Shown: positions 1 to 11,474, counted from the stretch's first letter. The stretch: 64,000 bases of DNA from Tenrec ecaudatus (GCF_050624435.1 NC_134539.1:46160001-46224000); one strand, 5' to 3'. Program-made: numbers and translations. The notes: a model not told the origin generated them from the sequence alone.

Positions 1-2654
1 GACAGAGTTGTGTTACTGCCAAGGAGCAATCGGCTTCACTGGCTTGGACCAGCGTTGACGTCCTGGGTGCTGGAGGCATGCGTCCTTTTTAATGCTCGCA
101 GCAGGTGACCATCGTGAAACCCATTGTAGAGGTGGAGAACGGGCGTTCAAAAAGCTTAATACCTTTCCCAAAGAAGCGAGTCAAAGGCCAACCAAGATGG
201 GGTTGGGCTGGGGCTGTGGGGAAATTCTCCATCAGGGATCCCTCCCGCCCATCCCACGGAGTACAAAGCGTGGAGGATACCGAGATGAATAAGAGCCGTC
301 TCCGCTGGACCATTTGATCTCACCGAGTGCACATTTTAACTAGGGAGGCGGGCTCACATGAACCAGCACACGCAGTCCTAAGCGCTGTTTTCCCAGAGGC
401 GTGGCCCGTGCTGGGGTCCCCTCCACCCCGCGCACCTCTCCCCCTGCCGGGAAGCAGGAGCGGCTGGGACCTGAGCGCAGAGCTGGAGCAGACGAGGGAA
501 GCTCTGTTCTGTGGGGACCGGACCGGACGGGATGGGGTGAAGAAGGGGCTGCCCTTGCCCTGCCCCTGCACCGGGGTGAGAAATGAGGCCCCTGGGTTGA
601 GGCGCTGTGAAAAGCAGACATCATGAAGCAGCCTGAACCCTCAAAAGCCCCCAGTCAAGACAGAGTTCCTGAGGCTTCTGACTGGTCTTTTACAGGGTCT
701 TTGACAGGGCAGAGGGCAGCGGTCGTGCCTCCTGCAGGAATGCTCCCGTGGGGACCAGCGGGCTGTTCTTTGGGCTGTCAATCGCAGTGACCGCCTGAGA
801 GATGACTGGCCGAGAACTCCTGGGCATCTGTCTGTTTTTGCAAAGACAGCAGAACGCCGGTTTCTGTCTGAAACCGGTAGGCAACCTGCCCACTAGACGG
901 AAAGCCAAGGTGACACGTGTCTGCAGGGCCTAGCCACATGTCACACGCCTCTAGTTGATGCGAGAGATTTTTCTTCTTTGCTTGTTCAGGCATACGAACG
1001 GATTTCATACAGCTAGCAGCATGCTTTGCAAACTGCTGGTTGTCCCACGACATTGGAAATCATCGTTCATCTTAAATTGCCCTCGACCTCTTTTCCGAAA
1101 GCCCCCCTACCTTCCCACAGGCGTGCATGCTGCCATGGTGCTGCACAGGCTGCAGCACAAGCTCCCGATAAGGGCAGATGAGGAAGAAAGGCCTGGCCAT
1201 TTATTCCAAAACTCAGCCATATGAAGATCCTGTGGACCACAGTGGCCCTCACCCCAGCGGATGATAGAGGGTGCCAGGGAGTTGGGGCCAACTCAGCAGA
1301 TGCTAACAATCTAACACAATGCTTCACATTTACTTACCCATTAATCGTGAGCATCCCATTGCTTGCCAGGGTTTGCCTTGCCAAATGGCGGTAAACAGGT
1401 TGTCTGAGAACATATCATATGGAGCACATATGCACTTTTTAAAAAGAAAAGTTGATGTGAACTCAAAAAGCAGATAATCGTATGTCCTGCAGTGTTCCAG
1501 AACCATCTCTGTTTTCCTCTCTTTATATCCTGTTTCACTCTTGATATCTAACCCAGACATAATGTCACACCAGGCCCAGAGACAGCCCTATTGAGAAGTC
1601 TTCTGACAATGTTGAGGCTACCACCAGCACTTCCTCCCACCGCATTCTATTTCTAGGCTGAGTTCAATAACTCATGGCAATGGCCACACAGAACTCACAG
1701 ATGGCACAATTGTGGAGGGTATTAGAGAAGTTATCAGGTTACAATTTGGGTGAGAAATGCTTAGGCTACCGCTGTTCAGTCAGGTCAGTTTCTTCTCTGC
1801 TGTACACATAGACAAGCATCTCTCTGGCCCTGACTCTTGGCCTGGCCACTACCTTGCTGAATCAATATTACGGAGCTCTTTTAGGACTGACTGCCAATAA
1901 ATACCCAAAGGGCATGCCACTCCACTAAGCCTCAGCCTGAACGTACTCAGCGCAAGCTCCATGGGTCAGCAAATCAAGCTCCCAGAATTAAGGGCCTGGA
2001 GACACCCTACTCCACATGCTCCAAAGCACTCAGCTTACTAAGTTGCTCTGTGGGCTGGAGACCCCACCACACTCTCATGCTGTGGCTTTCTGTTCGACTC
2101 CACTGCCACTTCTCTGTATCAAAGCAGTCATTTGGATCAAGGCAGTTCAACGCTCAGGGATCTCCATGTCCAGAGGACACACCTCCTTCCTGGCTCCTCT
2201 CTCTTACTGGTGGTGCATGCCCTTACTTCCTGCTTCTGAGATGGCTTGTTTTATACCCAGCAGTATGGACATCAAACACAATTAACCCTGATAACAAGCA
2301 CTCACAGTTCAATCATCTAACCTAATCAGTATCTTTACCCACCTTCTTACCCAGGAAAACAGAGGATGTTTGGTGGAAGTAAGAAAGACTATGGCTAGAT
2401 GAGCCATAGGAATCATTCACTGTATTACATTGGATACAATTTATTTTTTTAATATATAATTATTTTTAAAATAGAAAACATGAATGTTTGCATAGCTTCC
2501 ATTTTTATTATAATGTCACAAACATGCTTGTAGCTAAGTCTTTGCTATATTTGCATATTTTTACACACTGAGTGGCATATTTTCCAAATACTTAGCCAGC
2601 ATCTTGACATCTGTTAATTCTGTAAGGTTAACTCTGATAAGGAGATGAATTTTG
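1..2654. other. Intergenic, no recognised feature
   Basis: Mixed-composition sequence, GC-rich around 330-600 and AT-rich around 2,420-2,560. I find no convincing coding exon, no AfroSINE and no LINE-1 3' end. The part from about 1,570 to 2,330 has the feel of an old, decayed retroelement, but no second copy in the window supports that. Open frames here are short and carry no known domain. Confidence 0.5.
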
Positions 2655-2855
2655 AATGTTATGTCTGGGTTCATATCTGAGCTTGGCACCTTACTAATGG
2701 GGTGACTTTGGGCTCAGTGATGATGCACCCAAACACTCATTCCCTTGTCATGATGGCATTGGACCACCTAGGGTTATGGCAGGAAGCAAATAAAACAAGG
2801 GCTATAAAGCCCTTCATGCAAGCCAGGCAAGTGAGTTGTGCTCAGTAAAGGTGAG
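2655..2855 (+). mobile_element. MIR SINE (ancient)
   Basis: The order of blocks 'tctgggttcatatc', 'gcaccttactaat', 'ggtgactttgggc' and, at the 3' side, 'gccaggcaagtgagttg..ctcagtaaa' follows the mammalian-wide MIR consensus in sense orientation. Strongly diverged, as expected for a pre-placental element. Confidence 0.6.
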
Positions 2856-2899
2856 CTATTTGTATCTTCCTCTTTCATCCTGCTCTGGGTCTTTTCCTC

Positions 2900-3017
2900 G
2901 GAGCCCTGGTGGCTACTGGGTTTCCTGTCAGGCTCCTCACAGCAAGGTTAGCAGTGTGTAACTACCAGACCTCGCAGGAGAGAAAGATGAGGCTTTCTGC
3001 TCCCATAAAGAGTTGCC
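2900..3017 (+). mobile_element. AfroSINE, 5' part (split by LINE insertion)
   Basis: Starts with the family head GGAGCCCTGGTGGC and runs through 'gagaaagatgaggctttctgctcccataaagagttgcc'-type sequence. It is cut at 3,017 by a LINE-1 3' end and resumes at 3,264. The repeated 'agagttgcc' on both sides is the target-site duplication of the inserted LINE. Confidence 0.85.
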
Positions 3018-3263
3018 CTCTCCATGAAAGTGGGTGAATGAAGACATCAGATAGTGTACGACATGGAAAAATAATAATTTATAAATTATCAAAGGTTCAT
3101 GGGAGAGGAAGAGGTGGGGAGGGAGGGTGGAAATGAGGAGCTGATACCAAGGGCTCTCAAGTAGAAAGCTTGACACAATGGATATATATATATATATATA
3201 TGGATTGTGATGAGAGTTGTACAAGCCCCCAATAAAATTATTTATTAAAAAAAAAAGAGAGAG
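3018..3263 (+). mobile_element. LINE-1-type 3' end inserted in an AfroSINE
   Basis: 5'-truncated copy of the common 3' UTR: 'gaaagtgggtgaa', 'aataataatttataaattatcaa', 'aggagctgataccaaggg', 'gattgtgatgagagttgtac' and CCCCCAATAAAATTATT plus A-tail. The internal (TA)n run at about 3,182-3,202 is an expansion in the 'ggatgtatgtatgg' part. Flanked by 9-bp direct repeats (3,009-3,017 and 3,264-3,272). Confidence 0.85.
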
Positions 3264-3360
3264 AGAGTTGCCATCTTAGAAACCCCTAGAGGCAGTTTCT
3301 GCTCTGTGCCCCAGGGCCGAGATGAGTCAGCATAGACTCCGTAGCGGTGAGATTGGTTTT
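3264..3360 (+). mobile_element. AfroSINE, 3' part
   Basis: Continuation of the element that begins at 2,900: 'cttagaaacccctagaggcagtt', 'gatgagtcagcatagactcc' and 'gtgagattggttt', which is the normal AfroSINE tail. Confidence 0.8.
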
Positions 3361-4078
3361 GAGAGATCTTTCCTGGGGCTTCGCTTCTGCTCTGAGCTCT
3401 ACCTGATCTCTCTTGCACCCGAAGACCACTCTCCTGGCTACATTCGCTTCATCGTTGGTTTCAGTCAGGCTGGGGTGGGGCTCTCCTTTGACTCTTCTTT
3501 GCGCATGCGTCTTAGCTTTGCTCCCATCCATTCTCCCATAGAATTTAAGAACCATTTTCGCCAAGATTTTTTTTTAATGTGTTGCAGATGAACGGGGTTA
3601 CCCCGTGCATTCTACGTTGGTTTTATAGCCTCTGCTTAAAAAAAAAAATGAGAATCAGAAAAGTGAAGTAATTTGCCCAAGGCAAAACAGGAATCAGGAT
3701 ACAAGCCCAAGGCTTCTGGCTCTTTCTACACATGTGATAATTTAACTTTTCATTGCTGTCTTGTGAGCACCAATTAAGCTGTCCACAATCCTAAATTCAC
3801 CCGGCTCATTTCACTCTTCACAAAAGTGTACACCTAAAGCGGGGATCAAAGGGGGGAAAATGTTACTAATCCCCCATAATGTTACATTAAGGGTAACAAC
3901 TGCCTGAGTGATAGCTAACATGTGTGCACCGAGCACAAGATGCAGCGCCAACCTGCATCCCTGCCCAGGCTGCTTCCTCTCCCACCGTATAGGAAGAGGA
4001 CTCGCCGCCATAACCCTTGAGGAATCGGGTTTTCAAGGAGTACCTTGCCAGAGACAGCCAGAGATGGTGGGAGGCAGG
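3361..4078. other. Intergenic with one MIR remnant
   Basis: No gene recognised. A short (A)n run lies at about 3,639-3,649, next to the MIR remnant listed separately. The rest is unique-looking sequence. Confidence 0.5.
3640..3725 (-). mobile_element. MIR SINE fragment
   Basis: 'atgagaatcagaaaagtgaagtaatttgcccaagg' followed by 'caggaatcaggatacaagcccaagg' matches the antisense MIR core (the 'gttaagtaacttgcccaaggtcacacagc' block). Confidence 0.6.
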
Positions 4079-4365
4079 CCACTGCCATGGCCATCCAGTC
4101 TCTCTGACTCATAGCCGACCTGTAGGAGGGGACTTCATGAAGTCCATGGAAAAAGGATGTTGAAAGTTGGTAGATGTTTTTCCATTATTGCAGCCCCATT
4201 ATTGTCAGACTGTGTAATATTGCCTTTGGGGATTTCCGAGTCTATATATCCTTAGGAAGCAAGCCACCAGTCTCGTCGTTCTCCTGCAGAGCATCCAGTG
4301 GGTTTGAACCACTGATCTTGCAGTGAGCAACCCATGCTTCACCTGTTGTACCGCCAGGGCTTCCT
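4079..4365 (-). mobile_element. AfroSINE, diverged, with internal foreign block
   Basis: Antisense element: 'ccactgccatgg..tctgactcatagccgacctgtagg' (tail) to 'gtttgaaccactgatcttgcagtgagcaacccatgc..gccagggcttcct' (head). About 90 bases from 4,132 to 4,220 do not match the SINE and look like an insertion or local rearrangement. Confidence 0.65.
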
Positions 4366-4824
4366 GTACCTTCACAGGCGTAAAGATGGGGGGGGGGGGC
4401 GGGGGGGAGACTAGGAACAACTCCACAGTGACTCTGTATTTTATATCAAGCTTTCATACAAAACACCAATCCAAAGTCTTTTTTTTTCCTTGTAACAAAT
4501 CAGCCAAACTAAATACTGAAATCCCAGAATAGTGTCTAAAAGCTCAGCTGCCCTCTGATGACCGTTAGGAGAGTCTTTGGCTGAATTTAAAAACACTTGA
4601 GATTGCCCTTTGGTGACTTTTAGCGTCTGTTATTTTAGAAAACAAATCCTACTTAAATCGTCTTTTCATTTTTTTATGTCATGCCAAAAAGGTTTCTTGG
4701 GTATCAAATGCGCCTTGGTAAGCAATCTTCGGGGGCAGCTGTCCTATGAGCCAGTGCCAGACACCAGTACATTTCGCTGCACATGCTATGCACCTGTGTT
4801 TTAGGAACAGGGGCAGAGGATGGC
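4366..4824. other. Intergenic; G-rich run at 4,388-4,406
   Basis: Holds a G/C homopolymer-like run (10 Gs, C, 7 Gs) directly after the SINE head. Otherwise moderately AT-rich sequence with nothing recognised. Confidence 0.5.
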
Positions 4825-4988
4825 TAAGGTCGGTGGCATTGTCAGGGAAGCACTGGACTTCTAGCCGAAAGACTGACTGTTCAAACTCACCAGGAGAAAG
4901 CAGGGCGGCCTCCTCACATAAAGATTTACAGCGTCAGAAAGTCTATGTAAAGGTCATTGTACATAGGAGTTGACCTGATGGCAGTAGG
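4825..4988 (+). mobile_element. AfroSINE, diverged
   Basis: Weak head, then 'actgttcaaactcaccaggagaaag', 'cataaagatttacagcgtcagaaa' and 'gttgacctgatggcagtagg'. The order of blocks fits AfroSINE in sense orientation; heavily mutated. Confidence 0.6.
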
Positions 4989-5748
4989 TAGTGGGCCTTG
5001 CCTTTTAATTTTTTTTTTCTTAAAAACAAAACCCTTTAACCACACTGAAACCAGTTTGAATCCGCCGCTTCTTCTATTAAAGCACTCATGATATGTAAGA
5101 TTGGGAATAAGTTTGAATAATAATACTATAGCAGAAGAGCCACCAGAGAGACATGGGCAGGGGGTTAGGGGAGCAGGGGGAGGGGCTTTCAAGGTTACTT
5201 CAAACACCAACATCAAGCCCTCTGCCATTGGACCGTCCAGGACAGAGCAGGCCTGCTCTTTGTGTCTGCAGGGAGCTCTGCTGCTGGGCTCAGACCACCC
5301 ACGTTCTGGTGAGCAGCCAAGCGCTGCGCTCCCTGCCCCTCCCCCTCCCCACCCCCACTCATCTCCTGGTATAGACCACCTAGTCCTGCCTTATCTCGGT
5401 ATCTTTTGTGGAGGAGAAAACGATTCTCTTCTGTGTTTACACAGCCTGTTTGCCCAAGGAGCTGAGATTGCTTTCTTTGTTTGTTTGTTGATATATTTGC
5501 AATTTTAACACCCCCCACCCCTCCCCCAACACTTCCAAAACCAAGAATCAAGTCCTGAAAACAGAAAGATGTCATCAGGGAGAAAGGGAAACAGACCACA
5601 CAGCTAGGCGACAGGACAAAGTGGCTTCTCCAGGAAGGGATCCCATGGAAACTTCAGGGGAGACCAGTGCTTTCCTGGCACTGATTTCTGGAAGGAATTT
5701 GTCGATGGGCCCTTTCAAGGAAGACCAGCAAAAATCATTCTCAGGAAC
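4989..5748. other. Intergenic, no recognised feature
   Basis: Contains a T-run (about 5,009-5,019), a C-rich stretch (5,336-5,362) and a (TTTG)n stretch near 5,476-5,490. The open frame at 5,101-5,508 (135 codons) runs through low-complexity Pro/His-rich sequence and has no domain I recognise. Confidence 0.5.
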
Positions 5749-5970
5749 CAGGTGTCCTCAAACCAGGGCCCGCGGGCCACATGCGGCCCACCGAGGACAT
5801 TTATCCCGCTCGCGGGTGTTTTTGCCCCATTTGTTTTTTTACTTCAAAATAAGATATGTGCAGTGTGCATAGGAATGTGTTCATAGTTGTTTCTTTAAAC
5901 TATAGCCGCTCTCAAATGGGTCTGAGCGACAGTGAACTGGCCCCCTGTTTAAAAAGTTTAAGGACCCCTG
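5749..5970 (+). mobile_element. Non-autonomous hAT-type element (MITE)
   Basis: A 222-bp element with imperfect terminal inverted repeats: CAGGTGTCCTCAAAC at the left, and the reverse complement of the right end reads CAGGGGTCCTTAAAC (13 of 15 match). The interior has the 'ggcccgcgggccacatgcggccc' type palindromic block near the left end and 'gtgaactggccccctgttt' near the right. CAG..CTG ends and small size without coding capacity fit a hAT MITE. No clear 8-bp target duplication remains. Confidence 0.65.
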
Positions 5971-6165
5971 GGACCCTACTGATTCCACTAAAGGTGTGGG
6001 GGCTTCTTTCTTCCTGTAGCCAGCTCTTAGGTTGACCACGAGGAAATGGCAAGGGTGGAAAAATCAGACTCTTGCCCCGCGGGGGCTCTTCTCTTGCCCA
6101 CGACTGAGCGCGTGCAGCCTGGGTGGGTGAGCTTTCGGGAGATCCCAGAGCACATCTGCCCTTTT

Positions 6166-6665
6166 TATTTTTTTTCAAATCATGTTATTGGGCTCTTACA
6201 GCTCTTATCACATCCATTGCATCAAGCACATTTGTACGTATCCATCATTGTTTTAAAAATATTTTCTTTCTACCTGAGCCCTTGGGATCAGCTCATTTCC
6301 CCCCTTCCCCATGAACCTCCTTCATGAACACTTGATAATTTATCTTTTTTGTGTGTGTCTTACACTGACCGCTGTCTTCCTTCACCTACTTTTCTGTTGT
6401 CCATCCCCCAAGAAGGGGATTATATGTAGATCCTTGTGATCGGTTTCCCCTTTGTCCCCTCCACCTCCCCTAATCTCTCTAGTATCGCTACCTTCATTAT
6501 TGGTCCTGAGGGGTTTGTCTGTCCTGGATTCCCTGTGTTTCCAGCTCTTATCTGTACCCGTGTACATGCTCTGGTTTAGCCAGATTTGTAAGGTAGAATT
6601 GGGGTCAGTGGGGGGGGTGGAGGACCATTAAAGAACTAGAGGACAGTTGCATGTTTCGTCTGTGG
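6166..6665 (-). mobile_element. LINE-1-type 3' UTR, 5'-truncated
   Basis: Antisense copy: poly-T, then 'gctcttacagctcttatcac', 'tctacctgagcccttggg', 'ttctgttgtccatcccccaag', 'ggtcctgaggggtttgtctgtcc', ending at the reverse of 'catgcaac..cctctagttctttaatgg'. The flanks carry a near-perfect duplication: 'catctgccctttt' at about 6,153 and 'catctgctcttta' at 6,666. So this is one retrotransposition event. Confidence 0.85.
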
Positions 6666-6751
6666 CATCTGCTCTTTAACTAGCTGACAAAATGTGTTTC
6701 CTTTGGTGCTGTGTTATACAACATAGGATAGAATGAGGGGACAACATGGAT

Positions 6752-6895
6752 TTCTGGGTTGGCACAATGGGTAAGTGCTAAACTCTTAGCTGAAAGTTTG
6801 GCAGTTTGAAACCCACTCAGCTGTCCTGGGAAGAGCAGCCTGATGATCCACTTCTGAAAGGCCACTCCACTCGAAAGCCTTGCTGTGCTCCCAAA
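6752..6895 (+). mobile_element. AfroSINE-like tRNA SINE, diverged
   Basis: 'ttggcacaatgggtaagtgctaaactc', 'gaaagtttggcagtttgaaacccac' and 'ctgaaaggccactccact' keep the B-box region and part of the body. Too decayed for subfamily assignment. Confidence 0.5.
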
Positions 6896-7641
6896 GACAA
6901 AACTGAGGCCCTGGCACTAGTGTCTGTCCGTCTATTCGTTCGTTTGCTTTGCTTGGAGAGCTCGGCATGGTGATAGCACGGTGGTAGTGATTATTCCACC
7001 TACTGAGCATCAGCGTGCCCAGGATGGCAGACATGGACCAATGCATTCTTTACTGCTTCAGAGGATGGACTGCGGTTTATCCAGTCATTTCCCTAACTTC
7101 GAATTAAGTTGTTCTGATGTTTATAGTGTAAACCTAAATGTTCTTCGTGAACATTCTTAGGCCCACCTCTTTGTACATATATAAAAATGAAGGATAAATC
7201 CAGGACGCACGTTAACAGGTACAGCCAAAGGGGTTTCCAAAGGGTCCATGCCAATAACCACTTCAACCAAAACTATGAAAACAGGTATGAGGGGCACTCT
7301 CCTGATCCATAAAGGAAATCATGAATCTTTGTTATTCTTCGCATTCTGAGGGATGAAAAATGTTATTTCATTTTCGTGCCTACCACCATCAAGAACGAGG
7401 TGCTCTCGTTTTCTCACCTACCAGGGAACCGCGACCCTGCCCTCATTATGCAAGACCTCCAGGACATGGGGAGTTCTTTTTTAACGTGGGATAATTTTTG
7501 TTAAAGAAGCAGGGGTTCCCTGAAGTAATTCACTAATGTCCGAAGACACTGAAGAAGGAAAGCAATTATTTGAAAAGATGAGAACCTAAGAACCATAACC
7601 CTAGACAGTGGGAGTTTCCCTTGGGATTTATACTGTGTGGG
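6896..7641. other. Intergenic, no recognised feature
   Basis: Unique-looking sequence with no repeat family or coding exon that I can name. Confidence 0.5.
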
Positions 7642-7828
7642 GTGGGGCCCTGGTTCAAAGCTCGACTGCTAACCAGAAAGTCCGTGGTTTGAACCTGCCA
7701 GCCACTCCGCAGGGAAAAATGTGGCAATCGGCTTTCGTAAAGACTGACAACCTTGAAGCCCCTACAGGACAGTTCTACTTTGTACAGAGGGGTCACTGTG
7801 AGTGGCCCGGACCCAATGGCAATGAGTT
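7642..7828 (+). mobile_element. AfroSINE
   Basis: 'gtggggccctggttcaaagctcgactgctaacc', 'gtggtttgaacctgccagccactccgcaggg', 'aggacagttctactttgtac' and a tail with 'gacccaatggcaatgag'. Sense orientation, complete but diverged. Confidence 0.75.
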
Positions 7829-7963
7829 AGATTTCCAGAAACTATTTCTTGCTCCCAACTGAGCACGAGCCCTTTGTGTGAATGAGAATCAGAGCAGGAC
7901 AAGGAGGCAGGTCTGGGAGACTTTTCCAGAAGGCCTGCAGTTTCAAGAAGGTTTTGATGCTCA

Positions 7964-8322
7964 TGCACTGGTACAGATAAGAGGTCGCCACACAGATTAA
8001 ACCTCTCAGAACCTATTAAACCCCTCAGGACCAATCATGAGAATAGCGATACCAGGAGAGGAAGGGGAAGGTGGAGGCAGGAAGGGGGAACCAATCACAA
8101 TGATCCACATATAAGGCCCTCCTGGGAGCACGGACAACAGAAAGGCGGGTGAAGGGAGATAGCGGTTAGTGTAACACATGAACAAAAACTTCTTATAAAT
8201 TATCAAGGGTTCGAATGACGAGGGCAACTAATGCATAAGGGTGCTTTACTCAACTGATGTATGTATGGATTGTGATAAGAGTTATATGAACCCCAATAAA
8301 ATGATTTATTAAATTTTAAAAA
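7964..8322 (+). mobile_element. LINE-1-type 3' end, first of a tandem pair
   Basis: Runs from 'gcactggtacagataag' to CCCCAATAAAATGATTTATT. Part of the usual 3' end (the 'ggagctgatacc..' segment) is deleted. It is followed without a gap by a second 3' end. One 19-bp direct repeat (7,945-7,963 and 8,509-8,527, one mismatch) flanks both together. Confidence 0.8.
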
Positions 8323-8508
8323 ATTATCAAGGGTTCATGAAGAAGGGAGGAAATGAGCTGTACTATGGGCTCAAATAGAAAGAAAATGTTCTTAAAATAA
8401 TTATGGCAACATATGTGCAAATGTACTTGGCACAATGGATAGATGGATGGATTTTGATAAGATTGTAAGAGTTTCCCCCACCACCACCACCACCACCATT
8501 TTTTTTTA
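8323..8508 (+). mobile_element. LINE-1-type 3' end, second of a tandem pair
   Basis: Starts at 'attatcaagggttcatgaag', continues through 'atgagctgtactatgggctcaaatagaaag' and 'gatggatggattttgataag'. In place of the normal CCCAATAAAATG end it has a (CCA)n expansion (about 8,478-8,498) before the A/T tail. Confidence 0.75.
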
Positions 8509-8527
8509 AAGAAGGCTTTGATGCTCA

Positions 8528-9293
8528 ATGGAATAAAACATCATTCAGAGTCAAGGTTACATACAGAGAGAAGACAGGGCAGAGAGAAAGAGGACCAGAG
8601 GGACGGACGCTGTAAGTCTGTCTGGATGTTCACTTATTCAATAATGTGAATAAAGTCAACCTTTCGAGTACTATTAACTCTTAGGACCTCTTTTCTAGAA
8701 ACCTGCACTAAGAGCAGAGTTGGAAATTAGAAATTAAGGTGGAGAAAAAAGATGTCACGTTTGGTGTAAAAAAAAAAAAAGAAGAAGAAGAAAAGAGAAT
8801 CTCTTTAAAGTGTAACAATATTTTGTGATTGAAGAAATAGCATGGGCTTATTGTAGAAATTGGAATGGAAAAAAGAAAGTATAGAAAATAAAGAAACACA
8901 TCTAAACCCACCACTTGGTCTGTGGTGTTTTCTCCTCCGGGTCTTTCCTGTGCACACGTTTTGTAGACTAAAATTGAGATTCTGTGATATGTGTCATTTT
9001 GTTTGACATTTTAACTAATATTCTCAAAAGAGCATGACTTGTCATTAGAAATTTTCCCGCTTTTTGCCTCTTACTTGCCTCCAGTTGGTTCTTAGGCTGA
9101 CTTCTAATTTCGTTTGATAGTTGGTTTTTCTCCTTTAGTTGTTCCTGAATCATACAGGCAACTTGGTTTTAAGTCCAGTACTGACCCAAACCTTTAGATC
9201 TGGCTTCAAAGGGTTGTTCTTCTGACTACCAGGAGTCAGTGAGTGCTCTCAGAGAGGGTGTTCTTAGAGATTTAGTAGCTGCTAGTCCTTAGA
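8528..9293. other. Intergenic, AT-rich
   Basis: Includes an A-run followed by (GAA)n at about 8,769-8,790 and the possible old LINE piece listed separately. Nothing coding recognised. Confidence 0.5.
8855..9060. mobile_element. Possible old mammalian LINE fragment
   Basis: 'gaaagtatagaaaataaagaaacac..ctaaacccaccac' followed by 'gtctttcctgtgcacacgttttgtagac' and 'gacattttaactaatattctc' resembles the non-coding end of an old mammalian LINE (L1M or L2 type). The match is from memory and weak. Confidence 0.3.
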
Positions 9294-9480
9294 TGGAGGA
9301 GCCCTGGTGGCTTAGTGGACCATGTATTGAGTTTGCTAACCTCAAGATCAGCAGTTCGAATACACCATCTCCTCCTTGGGAGAAAGATGAGGCTGTCTGC
9401 TCTGGTAAAGATCTACAGCTTGGGAAACCTAGGGTCACTATAAGTCAGAATGGACTTGATGGCAGTCAGTTCGGTTGCAG
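9294..9480 (+). mobile_element. AfroSINE
   Basis: Clear head 'ggaggagccctggtggcttagtgg', B-box region 'cctcaagatcagcagttcgaa', body 'gggagaaagatgaggctgtctgctc' and tail 'ataagtcagaatggacttgatggcagtcagttcggtt'. Sense, near full length. Confidence 0.9.
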
Positions 9481-11474
9481 TTTTGCTCTTTGACTCAAGC
9501 CCAGACTGGAAGGTGGCTGGTGCAGGGCCTGGCACGTGCCCATTTCCCAGCACCGTCCCATGCTGGTCTCCAGCCACGGCGGTTTTGTTTTAGCTCCCTC
9601 TCACCATCCCACCCCAGCTTTGGTGGCCAGGGTCTTCCTTCTTCCCAGACGATCTCTTTGGTACTGCAAGACTTTCCGTCTCCTCATTCATGCTTTGAAT
9701 TACTGTGGGCTTGCTGCAGCGGGAACTGTTGCTGGTTAAAGATCTTTCTGCAAAAAGAACCGCAGTGTCATTTGCATCTTTAGGTAGAAAACTGGTCAGG
9801 AATGGCAACTCTTGGCTTCAAAACCGTGACAGAACCAATTTAACCCTGGTAATCCAGCCCATTTGCCTATGCTTGGCCTAAGTGATGGGCGTGCAATTCA
9901 AATCTAATCTGTTGGGGGATTCTGAGAAGAAATCCTCTTTTGAATAAAAGAGTTACATGAAGAAAAAAAAATTTTCCCAAGGTGACATCTTTAACAACAA
10001 CATCATGTTCCTCATCTGGAGTGCACCGAACGAGTTTGCGGGAGAACAAAAGACAACAAAGCTATTTGTCAGAGAAGTGTGAAAAACAAGATATTTGGCT
10101 AAGTTAGGATCCTTCAGGACAGAGTCTGCTGGTACATTCTTCCTTCTAGAGCCTAAGAACTCTTAGCCGGGTGGGGGATCCCTCCCAGGGACCTCTGCAG
10201 AAGCCATAGCTCTAACGTCTCCTCATTCTTCCCCACAAGCACACAGAAGGACTCAGAAAGCCCTCTGGCAGAAAGTGGTGTCCAAGGGGTAGACCTGCGT
10301 AACCTTGGACGAGTTGAACTCTGAACCCAGCACTCTTTCCCCAGAGATGTCAGGTATTGTGAGGGGCTGAAGGTAAGGGGGTGCAGGACACTAGAGGTGG
10401 GTTCTGAAGACCACAGATTGGGGGAGAGGTTGACCCTCGAAGAAGCCCTTGAAGAAAGTAGGGGAGGGAAAGGAAGGTCTAAGATGTGGGGGTACAGCGC
10501 CACCCTAATGGAAAGGAGATGTCAGGGGAGCTGAACTTGGGGTTGAACACAGCTCCTAGAGTGGGTACTTGCTGTCGCCGTGTGCTGCCAACTAGATGCT
10601 GCCAGCTCAGGTATCCACATGATGTCCCCACCCTGTATCCCCCCACATAGCAGCCTAACCAGAGTCCATGGCCCAGGGGGAGATCCACCGGATCTGCTTT
10701 GGACCATACTCAATAGAAATAGTCTTTGGCCTCCCTCCTCTCAAGAGCTCGAGTCCAGAGAGGAAAATTGTGAGATCTCATTTAAAACATAAGCAGAATA
10801 ACCTGGGATCTGACCTCACACATGGATTAGCTGTGGAAGATCTTTCCTCCTCAAAAAGAAAGATGTTCCTTTCTCCCTGCACACCTGACTTCACAAAGCA
10901 GCTCTCTCTGCTGAATGTTCTGGAAGGTCCCCCATACTGTTTCCAAGTTACAAGCCAAAGTCCGCCCGTAGGCCTCTGATTTTTCTAAACAAAACCTTTA
11001 GAATATTATTTTTGGATGAACACTTTCCATCCAAGGAGACTGCTGAAGCTTTTTTTTTTCCCTTTGATCCTGGAAATTACTTTTTTTCCCTTCCAATTTC
11101 AAGAATTTAAACTTAATGGTTTGGATTTCATTTACAAGTTCAGACTGCTTGGGGGTCCGGTGGGACAACAACTTGGCAGAAAAACATATTCCTGTTCCTA
11201 AAATTAAGCAACTGCTAAAACATCTGAGCTTCCACACTGGTGTGTTGAAAGGGCATGGTCCTATCACAAGTGGAGACTTCCTGCTGGGTTATGGGTGGAG
11301 GCGTGAGTCCTTGTAGTCCACCATCAACCCTGCCTCCCCACCCCACCCCCACCTCCGGGTTTTCTGGGCTGTCATTTGAGGCTCAGCCATGCAGACAAAC
11401 TCGAAGTTCACTCAGGGTCAGGCACCAGAAAGGACAACAAAACCCTCATTCTTCTTTCCAAAATATCTTTTCCC
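9481..11474. other. Intergenic, no recognised feature
   Basis: Repeat-poor 2-kb stretch. Pyrimidine/purine-rich patches near 9,590-9,640 and 10,370-10,480; T-runs near 11,050-11,095. The open frames up to about 119 codons show no family resemblance and no splice context that I trust. Confidence 0.5.

Noticed and set aside
9294-9480. tRNA gene
   Set aside because: The B-box-like 'ggtcagcagttcgaa' in this and other copies belongs to tRNA-derived AfroSINEs; no copy shows an intact cloverleaf.
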